DNA of 64,000 bases from positions 3,237,796 through 3,301,795 of the forward strand of contig CM021320.1 of assembly GCA_010645155.1 (NCBI GenBank), read 5' to 3'. The translations under genes and the position numbers were made by a program. The DNA comes from Tigriopus japonicus (taxonomy: Eukaryota > Arthropoda > Copepoda > Harpacticoida > Harpacticidae). The notes under the pieces are model-generated. The model saw only the letters and a program-made list of their open reading frames with translations, was not told where the DNA came from and searched no databases. Positions 8,387-19,659 of this stretch are shown in pieces. Numbering within the stretch: the stretch's first letter is position 1; every line of letters starts with the position of its first letter.

Positions 8387-10009
8387 ATGAACAAGAAGGA
8401 GAACCAGCCTGTACTATGGTTCCTGGGATTTACCACCATTGGCGGATTGTCCCAGTTCCATGCCACCAACTGGAACATTTCCAAAGCCATCTGGATTATA
8501 TTGTTCATTGCAGGCACCACTCTCACTTTTATCCAACTTAAAAGCATTGTCAAAAGCTATTTTGAATACAACGTGGTCACAAGTGTGACCAACATTGAAG
8601 TCCAGTCACTTGACTTTCCTGCTGTTACGATTTGCAACCAAAATGCGGTTCATTGTGGAAACCTCAGGGACTTGATTTGGAATTTAAGCTCAACTTCCGA
8701 CAACTCTAGTCAAAGTTATACAAATCTATGCCATCTTTATTTACAAGTTAATTGTCAAGGAAGCGTATTAATGTCCGAAATCTTTACTAACGGATTTAAA
8801 AGCAACAAAACTGTGTGCGAACCTAACAACTTTTCAAAACCTGAGTTCAGCAATTCCGAGGACATGTTTTTCCAACTCCGAGATGAATTTGATAACATTT
8901 ATGATACTATTTCCTTAGAACACAAGATGATCATAGCACATCAACCAGAAAAGATGTTTAAACGCTGCACTTTTCAATCGATTGTGGATACGTCAATTCA
9001 TTGCCAACGTTTGCTAAATGGAACAGGCAGGATATATCATCCCACCTATGGCTATTGTTACACATTTAACTCAATCATTGAGGGGAGCCAACTTGCGCAA
9101 ACTGCATTTGCTGGACCTTATTACGGATTCTCGGTGGAAATCAATATTGAGAGGTCTCATTACATGCGAGTATCTGCCACTCAAAATGAAGGGATTGCCG
9201 TGGCCATTCATCCACCAGACAAAAACCCTTTATTAGCCACAAATGTCATCAACGTTCTCGCCAATACACTCACTAGCATAGCATTGAAGCAAATGGAAGC
9301 CAATCTCCAACCTGAGCCTTACACATCAAACTGTTCCACATCATGGAACCGATCTTCAATGCCCAATTTAGAGGGAAAATGGCCATACCAAGCACCTTTA
9401 TGCCAAAGCAAATGCCTTTTTGATTTATTCAAAGTGCATTGTAATTGCTCATTGAATCATTTGTATACCATCAGTGACTCAAACCCAATGAGAGTTTGTC
9501 TAGTACATACAGTGGACCAAATCTGTACAGAAAGAGGGGCCGGAAAATTGAACCCTGAAATCTTGAAAAATAATTGTGTTTGTCCTTCTGAATGTAAGGA
9601 TGTTTTTTACGAGTACACTGCAAACTTCGTTCGATGGCCCTCACATGTATTTTGGACTGAATTGGCTTATAGTCATTACGTTCAATATAAAGGCAATGTT
9701 TTGAACCCTAAAGATGTTTTTGAAGCCTCTGCTTCGTCAAATCCTAATACAACAGCATTAGAGGAACATGAAACGGTCAAACGCTATGTGGACAACAATT
9801 TTTTGAAACTTCAAGTCTACTTCGCAGACAAATATGTTACAAACATCACAGAGAGTGAAGAGTACACCCTTTCAAGTATTCTAAGTACAGCAGGTGGAGC
9901 CATTTCTTTGTGGTTGGGTGCTTCATTTATTGCTTTGTTTGAATTCTTCGAATTGGGTGTAAGGCTCATATTGAGTTGTTTGGTACAACAAAAACGGGAT
10001 GCCTCATAA
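8387..10009 (+). CDS. DEG/ENaC family sodium channel subunit 2
   Basis: Single-exon ORF of 540 aa. I start at ATG 8387 (MNKKENQPVLWF) because this aligns with gene 1; the open frame reaches back to a TTG at 8297 with no upstream ATG. Same channel architecture: TM1 about 32-52, FPAVTICN, YGYCYTFN, Cys clusters in the ectodomain (ALCQSKC, NCVCPSEC), GAS filter in TM2 and a very short tail. The HG motif is again GG. From about base 8565 to 9000 it is almost identical to gene 1, then drops abruptly to clear synonymous and replacement divergence. The substitutions are mainly in the palm/finger half, so the ectodomain may differ in ligand or partner. AATAAA at 10147 supports a short 3' UTR. Confidence 0.95.
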   Translation: MNKKENQPVLWFLGFTTIGGLSQFHATNWNISKAIWIILFIAGTTLTFIQLKSIVKSYFEYNVVTSVTNIEVQSLDFPAVTICNQNAVHCGNLRDLIWNLSSTSDNSSQSYTNLCHLYLQVNCQGSVLMSEIFTNGFKSNKTVCEPNNFSKPEFSNSEDMFFQLRDEFDNIYDTISLEHKMIIAHQPEKMFKRCTFQSIVDTSIHCQRLLNGTGRIYHPTYGYCYTFNSIIEGSQLAQTAFAGPYYGFSVEINIERSHYMRVSATQNEGIAVAIHPPDKNPLLATNVINVLANTLTSIALKQMEANLQPEPYTSNCSTSWNRSSMPNLEGKWPYQAPLCQSKCLFDLFKVHCNCSLNHLYTISDSNPMRVCLVHTVDQICTERGAGKLNPEILKNNCVCPSECKDVFYEYTANFVRWPSHVFWTELAYSHYVQYKGNVLNPKDVFEASASSNPNTTALEEHETVKRYVDNNFLKLQVYFADKYVTNITESEEYTLSSILSTAGGAISLWLGASFIALFEFFELGVRLILSCLVQQKRDAS

Positions 10010-10146
10010 TGAGGCAAAACTGTCGCTTGGTTGCTGAATTGCTTAAAGTTGTAAGAGTGTTTTTTTCAAGGGCCAAGTTTTCATTTCCATTGATGGGACA
10101 TTTTTTGAGATACTACGTCTTTCATTATACCTTGTATGTTGGTGTC

Positions 10147-10152
10147 AATAAA
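10147..10152 (+). promoter_or_regulatory. Polyadenylation signal of channel gene 2
   Basis: AATAAA 138 bases after the stop codon, in a GT/T-rich context that fits a cleavage region. Confidence 0.6.
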
Positions 10153-11412
10153 TGGACCTGTTGTTCCACTTTAACATGTATGCACTGTTCTTAGCAACCT
10201 CCAAAAATGGGAATTAAGCGGCATTTTTCATACGATGTGTTCAGTACATTTTTAGTTAGACAAAAAACCATGTTAAAGAACACTTTCTCATGAGAAAATC
10301 TTTTGATTTCTCCCATCTACACGTACATGAGAAAACATATTTTGAATATCCAAGTAATGATTGCTAAAATAACAGCTTAAAAAGAAATAATTTCAGCTAC
10401 AGTATTTTACATGTAAATTTTTGGAAGAGATGCAACAGCACCCAAAAGTAAAATCACACCTTTTTCTCTTATTTCTAAGTCTTCGTTGTCATGACAATCT
10501 CAAATATTTCAAAACCCATTTTTTATTTAAAGTGAAGTGTACTGCAACCGTAAATGTGATCCACCGCAGCACGTACAGTTATTTAAGCATGATTATTTGG
10601 GTGTTACGTTCAGCGACTCAATTAATAATCCAAAAGGCGACGGAAGTGGGTGGTTCCTCTGTTCTAGAATATGCAAATATCCAAGTTTCTTTTAACCCAG
10701 GAATATGTTCTTGGTCTTCTCACCAAAACCATTAATACAATTGCTTTCGAAATTGTTTGTTAATGAGATCGAGGGCTCCATATTGTGGGGATCCACAATA
10801 TAATGCGTATCAAAGACCGTATTTGACACTAGAATAAATTGTTTCTCTTTAAACAAATTATCTGGACGTGCCCACAAAACAAAAAAAAAAATCGTTATTT
10901 TCATATTTAACATCATCTGTATTTATGTATAGAAGAGCTTTGATTAAGTTACATTCTCTTATCAAAATGTTTTCTTTCATTCAATTTTCAGGTTATCTAG
11001 CTTTTAGTGCAAACTATTTGATAAAAAAGTCGTATGAACAAACGAACTGCACCAACGTCCTTTGATATAAGTCTAAACCGTGTTTAATAAGCCATTGATT
11101 TTTCCCTAGTTTGTAGTACTAACTAACTAACAACTCCAAATCCTACTTTCATCCCTATTTAAATATTGAGTCATGAGTAGAAAATAGTCTAACTCATATC
11201 AAGGCAAAAAAGCCTTGTCCTTTGGCGACTCCTAAGTTTGAGTAGAAATGGAGAACGACCTGTTACAGTGTCCTTTAAAAGTTAAGAGTTAGTTATCACA
11301 ACAAGCACAACTAAACACTTTAAATCAATATAAAAAAAATGATTTGAAAACATAAGAAAGGGACAAAAGTTTGTACCCTTGAGCTCTCTTGGAAGATTGA
11401 TCTTGTATCCTT
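10153..11412. other. AT-rich intergenic DNA
   Basis: Long A/T tracts and low complexity; no gene or transposon end is evident. Confidence 0.4.
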
Positions 11413-11702
11413 TTCCAAGCAAGAAGCACAGAAATCATGGAGTGGGAGGCTAGCAACGAGAAAAATGATTTCCAGCAGAAACGAACCATTTGCGTTCTTC
11501 TTACAGTACTAAAGTACGATCTTAAGTTCGATCTTTGCGTCTTAAAAAACTAGCCTCTGGCTTGCATTGAGAAGAACACGTATTTCAAATTTCAGCCCAA
11601 AGGTCTCGTTTGCAGAAGAACGTAATTGAATTGCTCTTACTGGAAATCATTATTCTCATTGCTAGATCCCACTCCATTATTCCGTGCTTCTTGTTCCAAG
11701 CA
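11413..11702. repeat. Foldback MITE copy A
   Basis: The arms at about 11421-11500 and 11615-11690 are inverted copies. Shared blocks include AAGAAGCAC, ATGGAGTGGGA, ATGATTTCCAG and TACGTTCTTCTGC-like ends. The same arm motif recurs in copy B to the right. Confidence 0.6.
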
Positions 11703-11789
11703 ACAAGGCAGACCCGTCTGGCTAATAGTTCATCAGCTCTTTTCCTGATCAACTTGGTCATCTATTCATCCAAGAACCACTGAATTTCA

Positions 11790-12212
11790 CTGGACTGGTA
11801 GGCTCACGAAAAGAATCATGATTTCCAGTAGAAACACATCAACTACGTTCTTCTGCATAGCAAATGAGAACTTGTCTATGTTGACTTGAATACGAATTTC
11901 AATTTTCAGCTCAATCGAACGTCGGGGTCAAAAGTTATGCTAACTCAAAGTTCGTTGCAAATCTTACCAAGAAGGAATGAACTAGACTTTTTCTGGCAAT
12001 TGTTTTACCACAAAAGGGCGAGCTCATCCATTCTATGCTCCCTTCAGTACATAAGTTTGAGAGGGCATACCTTTTCTCTCAGCCATTCGATTGAGCTGAA
12101 AATTGAAATAACGTCGTCTACTGAATACAAGTCAGGTCTCGTTGGCAGAAGAACGCAATTAAATTGATCCCTCTTGAAATCATAACTCTCACCGTTAGAC
12201 TCCCCACCAGAA
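11790..12212. repeat. Foldback MITE copy B
   Basis: The left arm (11790-11855) and right arm (12135-12212) carry the same family motif as copy A (ATGATTTCCAGTAGA, ACGTTCTTCTGC). Inside, a second inverted pair (about 11895-11925 and 12085-12110, with TTTTCAGCTCAATCGA) makes a nested hairpin. Confidence 0.55.
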
Positions 12213-12594
12213 ATTCACTGCTTCTTGATTCATCTCAAATATTTGGCAAATATATTTACAAGCGAGTGAAACCATAAAATAAATTATGCTTAAGCCCTTG
12301 GATCCTCTTTTTGCGCTTTGAAGTCCAGTTTGGCACCATTTTGTTATCTTGAGATTCTTGGTTTTGTGTTTTTAAGGTTCGAGTCTTCTATTTCTTTGGT
12401 ACTAGCGTCGAGAATATATTTGTTTCTCCAAGAGCTTCTTGTGCAAAAACGGCAAAAATAGGTCAAATTAATGATTCATTTTGCCTCATGAAACTACAAG
12501 GTTGACATATTTTAGAGTTTCAACCTAAAACATCAATTTCATTTGACACAAAACTTTAAATTGTTTTTTTACCATATATTTTTTTTATAAAAAT

Positions 12595-12950
12595 TAGTGA
12601 TGGACCGAAATGGCTCATAACCGAAACCGAAAGTTTCGGCCGAAAGAGGGCTTAACCGAAACCGAAACCGAAACCGAAAGCAGTGTTCACTGTTTACAAA
12701 ATTGTTCAAATGCAAAATCCGCCTTAAAAAAATAGAATGTGTTCGATGTTGGGTAGTCGCAAATTTTGAAAAATCGGAAAACTTAAATTTCAGAGGTTTT
12801 TGGACCAATTTTTTTTCGATTTTGTTGTCAAACTCCATTTTATATAGTGCTTGTCTGCTTTCGGTTTCGGGAGGCATAACCGAAACCGAAACCGAAATTT
12901 CGGCCGTAATTTTGGCCGAAAGCGCTTTCGGTAATTCGGTAAAAAAACTA
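12595..12950. mobile_element. hAT-type MITE rich in CCGAAA repeats
   Basis: A 356-bp unit starting TAGTGATGGACCGAAA and ending in ACTA, flanked by perfect 8-bp duplications ATAAAAAT (12587-12594 and 12951-12958). Internal arrays of AACCGAAACCGAAACCGAAA appear near both ends, and TTTCGGCCGAAA-like palindromes are present. No transposase. The 8-bp duplication and the TAGTGATGG start fit the hAT superfamily. Confidence 0.75.
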
Positions 12951-12958
12951 ATAAAAAT

Positions 12959-15475
12959 ATTTTTGAGTGTTTTTACTCATGTAAATGCTTCCTAAGATTG
13001 ATCGACACGTGAAACTATGATTTTGTTTTCTTGAGCAATCACCCGCCCTAAGCAAACGCCCTATTTTCAAAAGCGTGCTTACTTTGAGCGCACATTACAT
13101 ATGTAAAACTCGCCACACTACTTCAATTGATTGTCGTTTGTTTGGCAAGAACAAAATGTTAAGCACATGCTAGTTCTTTTCAGCAGTTTGAACCAGAAAT
13201 GAACTTCACAATAACCACGGCACAATCTACCATCCTAATTTTATCTTCTTTCTTAGATAGTTAAACTGAATGAACACTTTTTTGTTATGTTTGAGCGGAT
13301 TATTTAAGGTGACACCAGTACTTCCAAATAACTTAAATATGCAAAACGTGGAACCATCGCCTTTTCTAGGAAGTCGCTATCACGCAAGAGGGTGGAGAGA
13401 AAAATATGTGTGGTTGTAGAAAAGAAAACTCCTCCGCTACTTCAACGCCCTAAACATTATCAATATGAACAAGAACGAAGGGACCCACACAATGACTCTC
13501 TTGTTTTCAATCAATTCCATGTGTTCCGTAACTTGTTAGACCAGCAGGATTATGAATTTTGATAATTGAGAATGGCAAAAAAAATTTTAGGTAGTATGCG
13601 AAACATCATTCGAGCTATTTTGAATTTTCGAGGATTATTTCTCCCTTTGCGCCTTTTTTGCATTTGCTCTCTTCTACAATTCCAGCATATTCAAGTGATT
13701 CAAATGCTCACTTTCAAAATACGTATTGTACGAAGGGCGTACGAAAAAGAATTCAAATCGAGACATCTGAAGAATAGTTAGATATGTATCTAAACAAAAA
13801 ATCAAAACTCTTTTTCAACAAGATAATAGGCTCGAGATTTAACTTGTTCCCAAACGTGCATCAGCAGCCTGCAACCTTACAGAAGTTTTCTCGATGTCCT
13901 GCAGATCCTGGATGTTGTTCTTTTCCACTTCTTTTTCCACAAATAAAACAACCAAAGGTTGAAAAATGCCATATCCGAAGTTCACACTTTGGAACCTTTT
14001 GTGGATCATGAAGACCTTGGTCTTCAATTTTTGAGCGCAAAATAGTGACAACTTTTTCCAACGATCCTGTGAGGCACAATACAGCTTCAGGATTCTCGGT
14101 AACATGTGTGCCCAAGGGTGGTTTAGGGTGGGCCCAGGAGCTATGAGGAAAGTCCAAAATAGTGGGCCCGAGAGCTATTTGTAGAACGTACTAATGCGCC
14201 CAGAGCACTTTGATCGTTAAATTGTGGGCCCAGGAACCTTCGAGCATCTGTTTGGTGGGCCCCAGATAACACGAAGTCAAATTTGGTGGGCCTTGACCCA
14301 AAGGCGGTCGGCAACCAAGATTTGTTGACAAGGCAACAAGACACACTAGATGTAAGTGTATTTCGAAGGATTTTGATTGCAATCAATAATCGATCAAAAT
14401 AAATTTGATGGCCCGCCTACTATGTATATAAACTCATTCCATGCAGAATAGAACCCAGTATTGAAGTACATCTCTCTTTACTCACTCCACGGTGAATGGC
14501 CTCGCGGCTACTCAGCGTGCTACAATTGGAAAATAATGATAAATAAAGGTCTAAAGCCCTAACATTCTCGAAACATTTCTTTCAATTTGGCCCTTTGACG
14601 AAAACGACGGAACAAGAGACAATTTTGCCTTTTTGCATAGAAGGCTTTGTTTGTCTAATTTACCTTGATGGAGCTGATACCTTTTGTTTGATTATGACGT
14701 ATATTTGCGGTTTAGGCGGTGATATATTTTTCTGGGAGTTATATTTTTTCCTCAAGGAAAATTGGTTACAGAAAAAAGATGTACCAACAAGCGTCAGGGA
14801 ATCGACCTATCCAAAGCAACACAATTAAAATTCGCGATAGAATTTATAAACCATAGGTAAATATGAGAAACTCATGTTTATTTTCAATAATTATATTTTC
14901 CAAAAATCGGGGAAAAATGCTACAACATAAGATAGAGTTCTGGAAGATGTTTTAACTAGAGCACTTGAGTAATTTTACTATAGTACTTTTGTCGTAACAA
15001 TTATTTTTTACTTTTTAGACATATATTTTGCCAAACTACGGATTTCATTTGCCCACAAAGTGTCAAACATGAGGCACCATATACACTTGTCAGTTATCAG
15101 TAGACCGGCCGAAAATATTTAATTTTGAAGGCCAAAGACTGAAATAAAATTTAAGAAAGAACATCAAATTACTTAAGAAAGTATCTAAATCACATCCAAA
15201 TAATTAAAAAATATAGGAAATAAATTGTTTTTTTTTTAATTTGTTTTTAAAAATACAAATTTTGATGAAAATTTAGAAATGGAAATCCAGGTAAGCAAAA
15301 ATTTGGGGCTGAAAATTCATACCGAGTAATGAAAATTGGCTATTCCTGACAGTCCTTATTCTTACCCCATAATTAACAAATATTTTAGTGCGCAAGATTT
15401 GGATGAATATTCAGTCCAAACTTTCCATCATTTTTCTGGTTGAAGCTGCGTTTTTCTATTTTAGATTAAAATCTG
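12959..15475. other. Intergenic DNA with repeat fragments
   Basis: No gene. About 14115-14300 contains five or so spaced GTGGGCC(C) blocks, perhaps an old hAT ghost. At 15101-15150, TA plus a start close to GAGCGGCCGAAAATATTT marks a truncated relative of the MITE at 60363. The rest is AT-rich. Confidence 0.4.
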
Positions 15476-15971
15476 TAAATGTAATTTTTGAGGCCAAGCA
15501 TATGCTGATGACACAAAATTAGTTTGTGGAAAGAATGGCCAGAACTCAAAAAGTCAAGTTGATGACTTGGAGAAGGTTTACTATACTCTTGGGTTGGCGA
15601 GGGCAACATGGCTTTAAACGGGATGAAATTCCGCACAATGACGTATGGACCGTCAAATTTAGATATACCACTCAACGACAATGGAGGTTGTGATATTGAG
15701 CAGGTTTCATCTATTAAGGATCTAGGCGTTGTCATCCAAGATGATGGAAAATTCGATGAGCATATCCCGTTGAAAGTGGGGAAGGCATTTCAAACGTGTG
15801 GCTGGATCTATCGGACTTTCAAGTCGAGAGATAGTGTTACGAGGCTAATTCCGAAAAAGTCGATTGTTCAGAGCTGACCCTTTAACAGCTTTCAAAGCAG
15901 GTTTGGATATTTTTTAAATACTATTCCTGATCAACCCATTATTCAAGGGTTGTACAGATCTGCCAACAGTA
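15476..15971 (+). pseudogene. Truncated non-LTR retrotransposon reverse transcriptase, copy 1
   Basis: The translation contains AYADDTKLVCG, the catalytic YADD box of LINE reverse transcriptases. It is followed after frame disruption by KDLGVVIQDDGKFDEHI and KAFQTCGWIYRTFKSRD, the thumb-side motifs of CR1/L2/jockey-type elements, and the C-terminal FLNTIPDQPIIQGLYRS. A frameshift after the YADD box and a stop at 15875-15877 break the frame, and the 5' part is missing. It is interrupted at 15970/16541 by a TA-flanked MITE and resumes to about 16680. Confidence 0.8.
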
Positions 15972-16539
15972 CCAGGTGCGCCGAAACAACTCATACACTT
16001 AAGCTCAACTTTTGCACAATGTATTCCTGCAATATGATGGATGCAATAAGGAAACTTTGAAACAAGGTAGTCTTTTCCATATGTCCTTCTTGATGATCCC
16101 TTTTAACCACTCCACCCTTAACAACAAGGCTCATCTCACTGCACTTGTGGAGAAGGGCTTCATTGAGACCAAAGGGCCGCTTTCAGACATTTGAATCCAC
16201 TCATACTCAATGGAGGCCTTGATGGACCCAAGTTTTGGGTGCCCATTGGCACACACTTTGTTTTCAACCAACATCCACACATGGCAGTCACTCCCAAATC
16301 TCTTGTGTGATCTCTGTTGGCGTGATGCCATCAGTGAGCCGCGCAAGAAGTTTTTTTGCCAAGGTTTTCTATCACCAGGAATTTTACAAATGCGTTGGTC
16401 AATTGTTACGTAGGTTATAGGAAATCAACGGGCGGAGAAAACTAAACTTTTTTTTTTGTTATAATGCAGGCTTGAAAAAGCATGGCAAAATTTAAAAAAA
16501 ATCATTCAAATAGTGTATGAGTTGTTTCGGCGCACCCGG
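15972..16539. mobile_element. TA-flanked Tc1/mariner MITE inside the LINE
   Basis: A 568-bp unit with inverted ends of about 27 bp (containing GGTGCGCCGAAACAACTCAT), flanked by TA at 15970-15971 and 16540-16541. The minus strand (about 16350-16130) reads a decayed transposase C-terminus, HVWMLVENKVCANGHPKLGS then IKASIEYEWIQMSE, like the region after the third Asp of DD37D-type transposases. It is an internally deleted element that jumped into the older LINE relic. Confidence 0.75.
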
Positions 16540-16541
16540 TA

Positions 16542-16680
16542 ACTCGCTGGTGTAGCAATTTTCGTATAAGTGTTAATTGTATAAATTATATTAACGATAG
16601 TTTTTTACAGGGAATCGCTTTCCTTGTAGTGGTAGTAGAAAATCCACAACCAACCCAAAAAACTGACATTGTTTTATTTC
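16542..16680 (+). pseudogene. 3' tail of LINE copy 1
   Basis: Continues the LINE after the MITE. The stretch CTTGTAGTGGTAGTAGAAAA parallels CTTATAGCGGTAGTAAAAAC in the second copy near 20020. Confidence 0.55.
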
Positions 16681-17687
16681 CCACTCAGAGCTCATTCTAT
16701 CTTAGTTTCATTACTCCCCTCAAAAGAGTCATACAAAGTTGCAAATTTTGGGTGATTTTGACAATGTTTGGCTGGGAAAGGTCAGATTTTCGTCAAAACC
16801 TTAAAAAATTCACTCAAATCGTGAAGATTCTTAAAAAGAAAATATGAAAAAGGGAATTTTTCCTTTAATTCTGGAAGAAAAAGCCCCAATATGAAAAACG
16901 GCCCAACACAGCAAAATACTTAGAATAAGTTTTTTGGTCGCTCTAGTTATTAGTATGAAACATTAGTGATGCCGTGATGCTTGCATTTGATGAGACTAAA
17001 CAAAAAGGAAAACCTTTTCAAATAAGGTTGCAGTTTAGAGTAAGTTACAAGGTCAAGCCAATATATTCAGTGAGATGAAAAAATTATAAGATTAATAATC
17101 TCAGCTCCCATGGTGGATTATAGATCGTGAAATCCCGGGTCCCAATTAGATACAAATTTCTCTACGCACATACATGTCAACTGCGCCAACAAAATACACA
17201 GGAATACTTGGAAAATTTAAAGTTCCGGAAAGTAATGCTACATTTGCGAGAAAATTAAAAAAAGAAAAATCGGGAAAGCGAGTAAAACCCGAGAAAATCA
17301 GAAAGGAAGGAAGAGTCTCCTTTGAAATACTTTTGCACCCAAATTTCAGTTGTTTTCCCGTTTCATCTCCCCCTAAAGTTGTACAGAGTGCCATATCAAG
17401 GCCACCCAATAACTGTTACTTATCGGCACATTTTTTACATTTTTTGAACTTTTTTCTGAAAAAATGTTCGTCACGTTGGTCATTTACAGAGCACATTAAA
17501 TGGCAAAATACATAAATATTGTAAGAAGGTATTGGAAGAAAGCAACAAAATTACCAGGAACAATCATGCACGTCTATGAATCACAAATAGTGTTGTACAA
17601 GCATTGCCTTTTAAGCTCTAGTTTGCCAGTGCCATCACAAAGAAGTATCAGTCAGTCATTCCTTGTACATCCATCCACATTTTCGCT
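16681..17687. other. Upstream region of channel gene 3
   Basis: AT-rich with no gene. The ATG at 17688 is preceded by a pyrimidine-rich leader with TCAGTCAGTC and CATCCATCC runs. No clear TATA box. Confidence 0.4.
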
Positions 17688-19298
17688 ATGGCTAAGAACG
17701 ACATTTGGACTTGGTTTCTCAGTTTCACTTCGATTGGTGGGTTGACACATTTTAAGGGAGCCAATTCATTTGTGTCAAAAACACTTTGGATTTCACTTTT
17801 CTTTGCTGGAATTATTGCAACCACGTGGCAAATATATTTCGTTCTGATCAACTATTATGAATACAACGTCATCACTAGCGTTACTAATGATGAAGCTCAA
17901 ACCATGAACTTTCCGGCCGTGACCATTTGCAATGCCAATCGAGTTCATTGCGGAAATTTAAAGGACCTGATCTGGAAACTTTCGTTGGATCCGATCAATA
18001 GCGATATTGAAAATCAACTTTGTGAGCTATATACACACGTGGGTTGCAGGGCTGTCTCATTGGCTGAAATCTTTTCAAATGGCCAAGAAGTGAACTTTAC
18101 AGTTTGTTCAAATTACTCCGCTCCTCCGGTGGTTCCTGACACTTCATACAAATTCCTCATTTTGCGAGATGAGTTCATGGTTAAATACGAACAACTCAAT
18201 GATGAATATAGGCAAATTATTGGACATCAACCGCAACAAATGTTCCGTCAATGTACATTTGAGTCTTTGATCGAAACATCCAAGCAATGCAAAGAATTCC
18301 TGAATGGGACGGTTACGGTGTATCATCCTGAATTTGGATATTGTTACACATTTAATGGATTGTCGGATACAAACCAAGGAGCAGTTTCTCCTTTCAGTGG
18401 TCCATTTTATGGATTATCGGTAGAGATCAATATAGAACAACTACACTACATGAGGAGAGCAGCCACACCAAACGAGGGCATTATGGTATCAATTCATCCT
18501 CCAGAAAAGGATCCATTGTTAGTGACAAACGCTATAAACGTCATACCCAACACATTGACGAGAATGGCTGTTACTACAATTCAAGAAATACGCCAACCCT
18601 ATCCGTATTCTTCTAATTGCACGGATTCATGGAACCGAACTTCAATGCCTCATTTGGAAGGAACTCGGCCTTATCACTCAGCCTTGTGTCAAACAAAGTG
18701 TCTTTTTGATATCATGGGAGAGCTTTGCAATTGCTCATTGATTCAATTGTATACAATATCCGACCAAAGGTCCCGAAGGATATGCCTCATTTATGAAAAA
18801 GATAAAGACTGTGTTGAAGCTGCTGCAAAGAACCTGACCGATACTTTTTTGAAGCAACGTTGCATTTGTCCTGCTGAATGTAAAAAACATGATTATGAGG
18901 TGAATATCAATTCAATCAAATGGCCTTCAAGGGTTTTCTGGCCTAATGTTGCAAATGGTTATGGAATTCGTTACCATGGAGAAGAAATCCATCCAAAAAC
19001 CATGCTCTCTTTGTTTAGTGACGCAGAGAATAACGCAACAGCAAGAGAAAAGTACAACAAGATTGAAGACTTTGCTGAAGGGAATTTTCTCAAGCTTGAA
19101 GTCTATTTTGCCAATAAGTACATTCGGAAAACAAAAGAGACCAAGGAGTTTCCTTTGGCAGCAATCCTGAGCAGTATTGGCGGAGCCATTTCCCTCTGGG
19201 TTGGTGCCTCTTTCATCACTTTATTCGAGTTTGTGGAGTTGGGAGCACGAGTGCTTGTCGATATTTTCTTCAAGACAGAAATGAGCCATATGAGATGA
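17688..19298 (+). CDS. DEG/ENaC family sodium channel subunit 3
   Basis: Single-exon ORF of 536 aa from ATG (MAKNDIWTWFLSFTSIGG). Belongs with gene 4 to the second sub-clade. TM1 about 31-52 (KTLWISLFFAGIIATTWQIY), FPAVTICN, FGYCYTFN, ectodomain Cys clusters (ALCQTKC, LCNCSL, RCICPAEC), a SIKWPSRVFW segment, and TM2 with GGAISLWVGASFITLFEF, so the GAS filter is intact. The HG motif is again GG. The tail has about 20 residues. Expected at the plasma membrane as part of a trimeric cation channel. The short intergenic distance and shared orientation with the others indicate tandem duplication. Confidence 0.95.
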   Translation: MAKNDIWTWFLSFTSIGGLTHFKGANSFVSKTLWISLFFAGIIATTWQIYFVLINYYEYNVITSVTNDEAQTMNFPAVTICNANRVHCGNLKDLIWKLSLDPINSDIENQLCELYTHVGCRAVSLAEIFSNGQEVNFTVCSNYSAPPVVPDTSYKFLILRDEFMVKYEQLNDEYRQIIGHQPQQMFRQCTFESLIETSKQCKEFLNGTVTVYHPEFGYCYTFNGLSDTNQGAVSPFSGPFYGLSVEINIEQLHYMRRAATPNEGIMVSIHPPEKDPLLVTNAINVIPNTLTRMAVTTIQEIRQPYPYSSNCTDSWNRTSMPHLEGTRPYHSALCQTKCLFDIMGELCNCSLIQLYTISDQRSRRICLIYEKDKDCVEAAAKNLTDTFLKQRCICPAECKKHDYEVNINSIKWPSRVFWPNVANGYGIRYHGEEIHPKTMLSLFSDAENNATAREKYNKIEDFAEGNFLKLEVYFANKYIRKTKETKEFPLAAILSSIGGAISLWVGASFITLFEFVELGARVLVDIFFKTEMSHMR

Positions 19299-19400
19299 AC
19301 AAAAAAAATAGTTGTATCTCTACAAGGAATGATTCTGGTTTTTTCTTCACCTTCTTTTTTGATCAACACTGTTGCTCCCAAAAATATCATGCCAAATTGC

Positions 19401-19406
19401 AATAAA
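19401..19406 (+). promoter_or_regulatory. Polyadenylation signal of channel gene 3
   Basis: AATAAA 103 bases after the stop codon. Confidence 0.6.
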
Positions 19407-19659
19407 CTCACTACAAAATGGTGATTATGATTTCATGTTTTTTAAAGACAATTATTTCATTAGAATCTTTTCACCTGCAAAAGCTAATTTATTGTTAATG
19501 AGAAGTTACTTAAATTTATAAAAGAAACCAAAATGATTGGGCATTTTGGAACTGAAAAATATAAAAATGAGCATAATACCCACCTGTCTAAATATTCGAA
19601 AGAACATGTTCTTTAACTTCCTCAAAACACATCTTTTGACTTGCCCTGCAATGTTATGC

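Noticed and set aside
14115..14300. Spaced GTGGGCC blocks
   Set aside because: May be an old hAT remnant, but no inverted ends or duplication could be defined.
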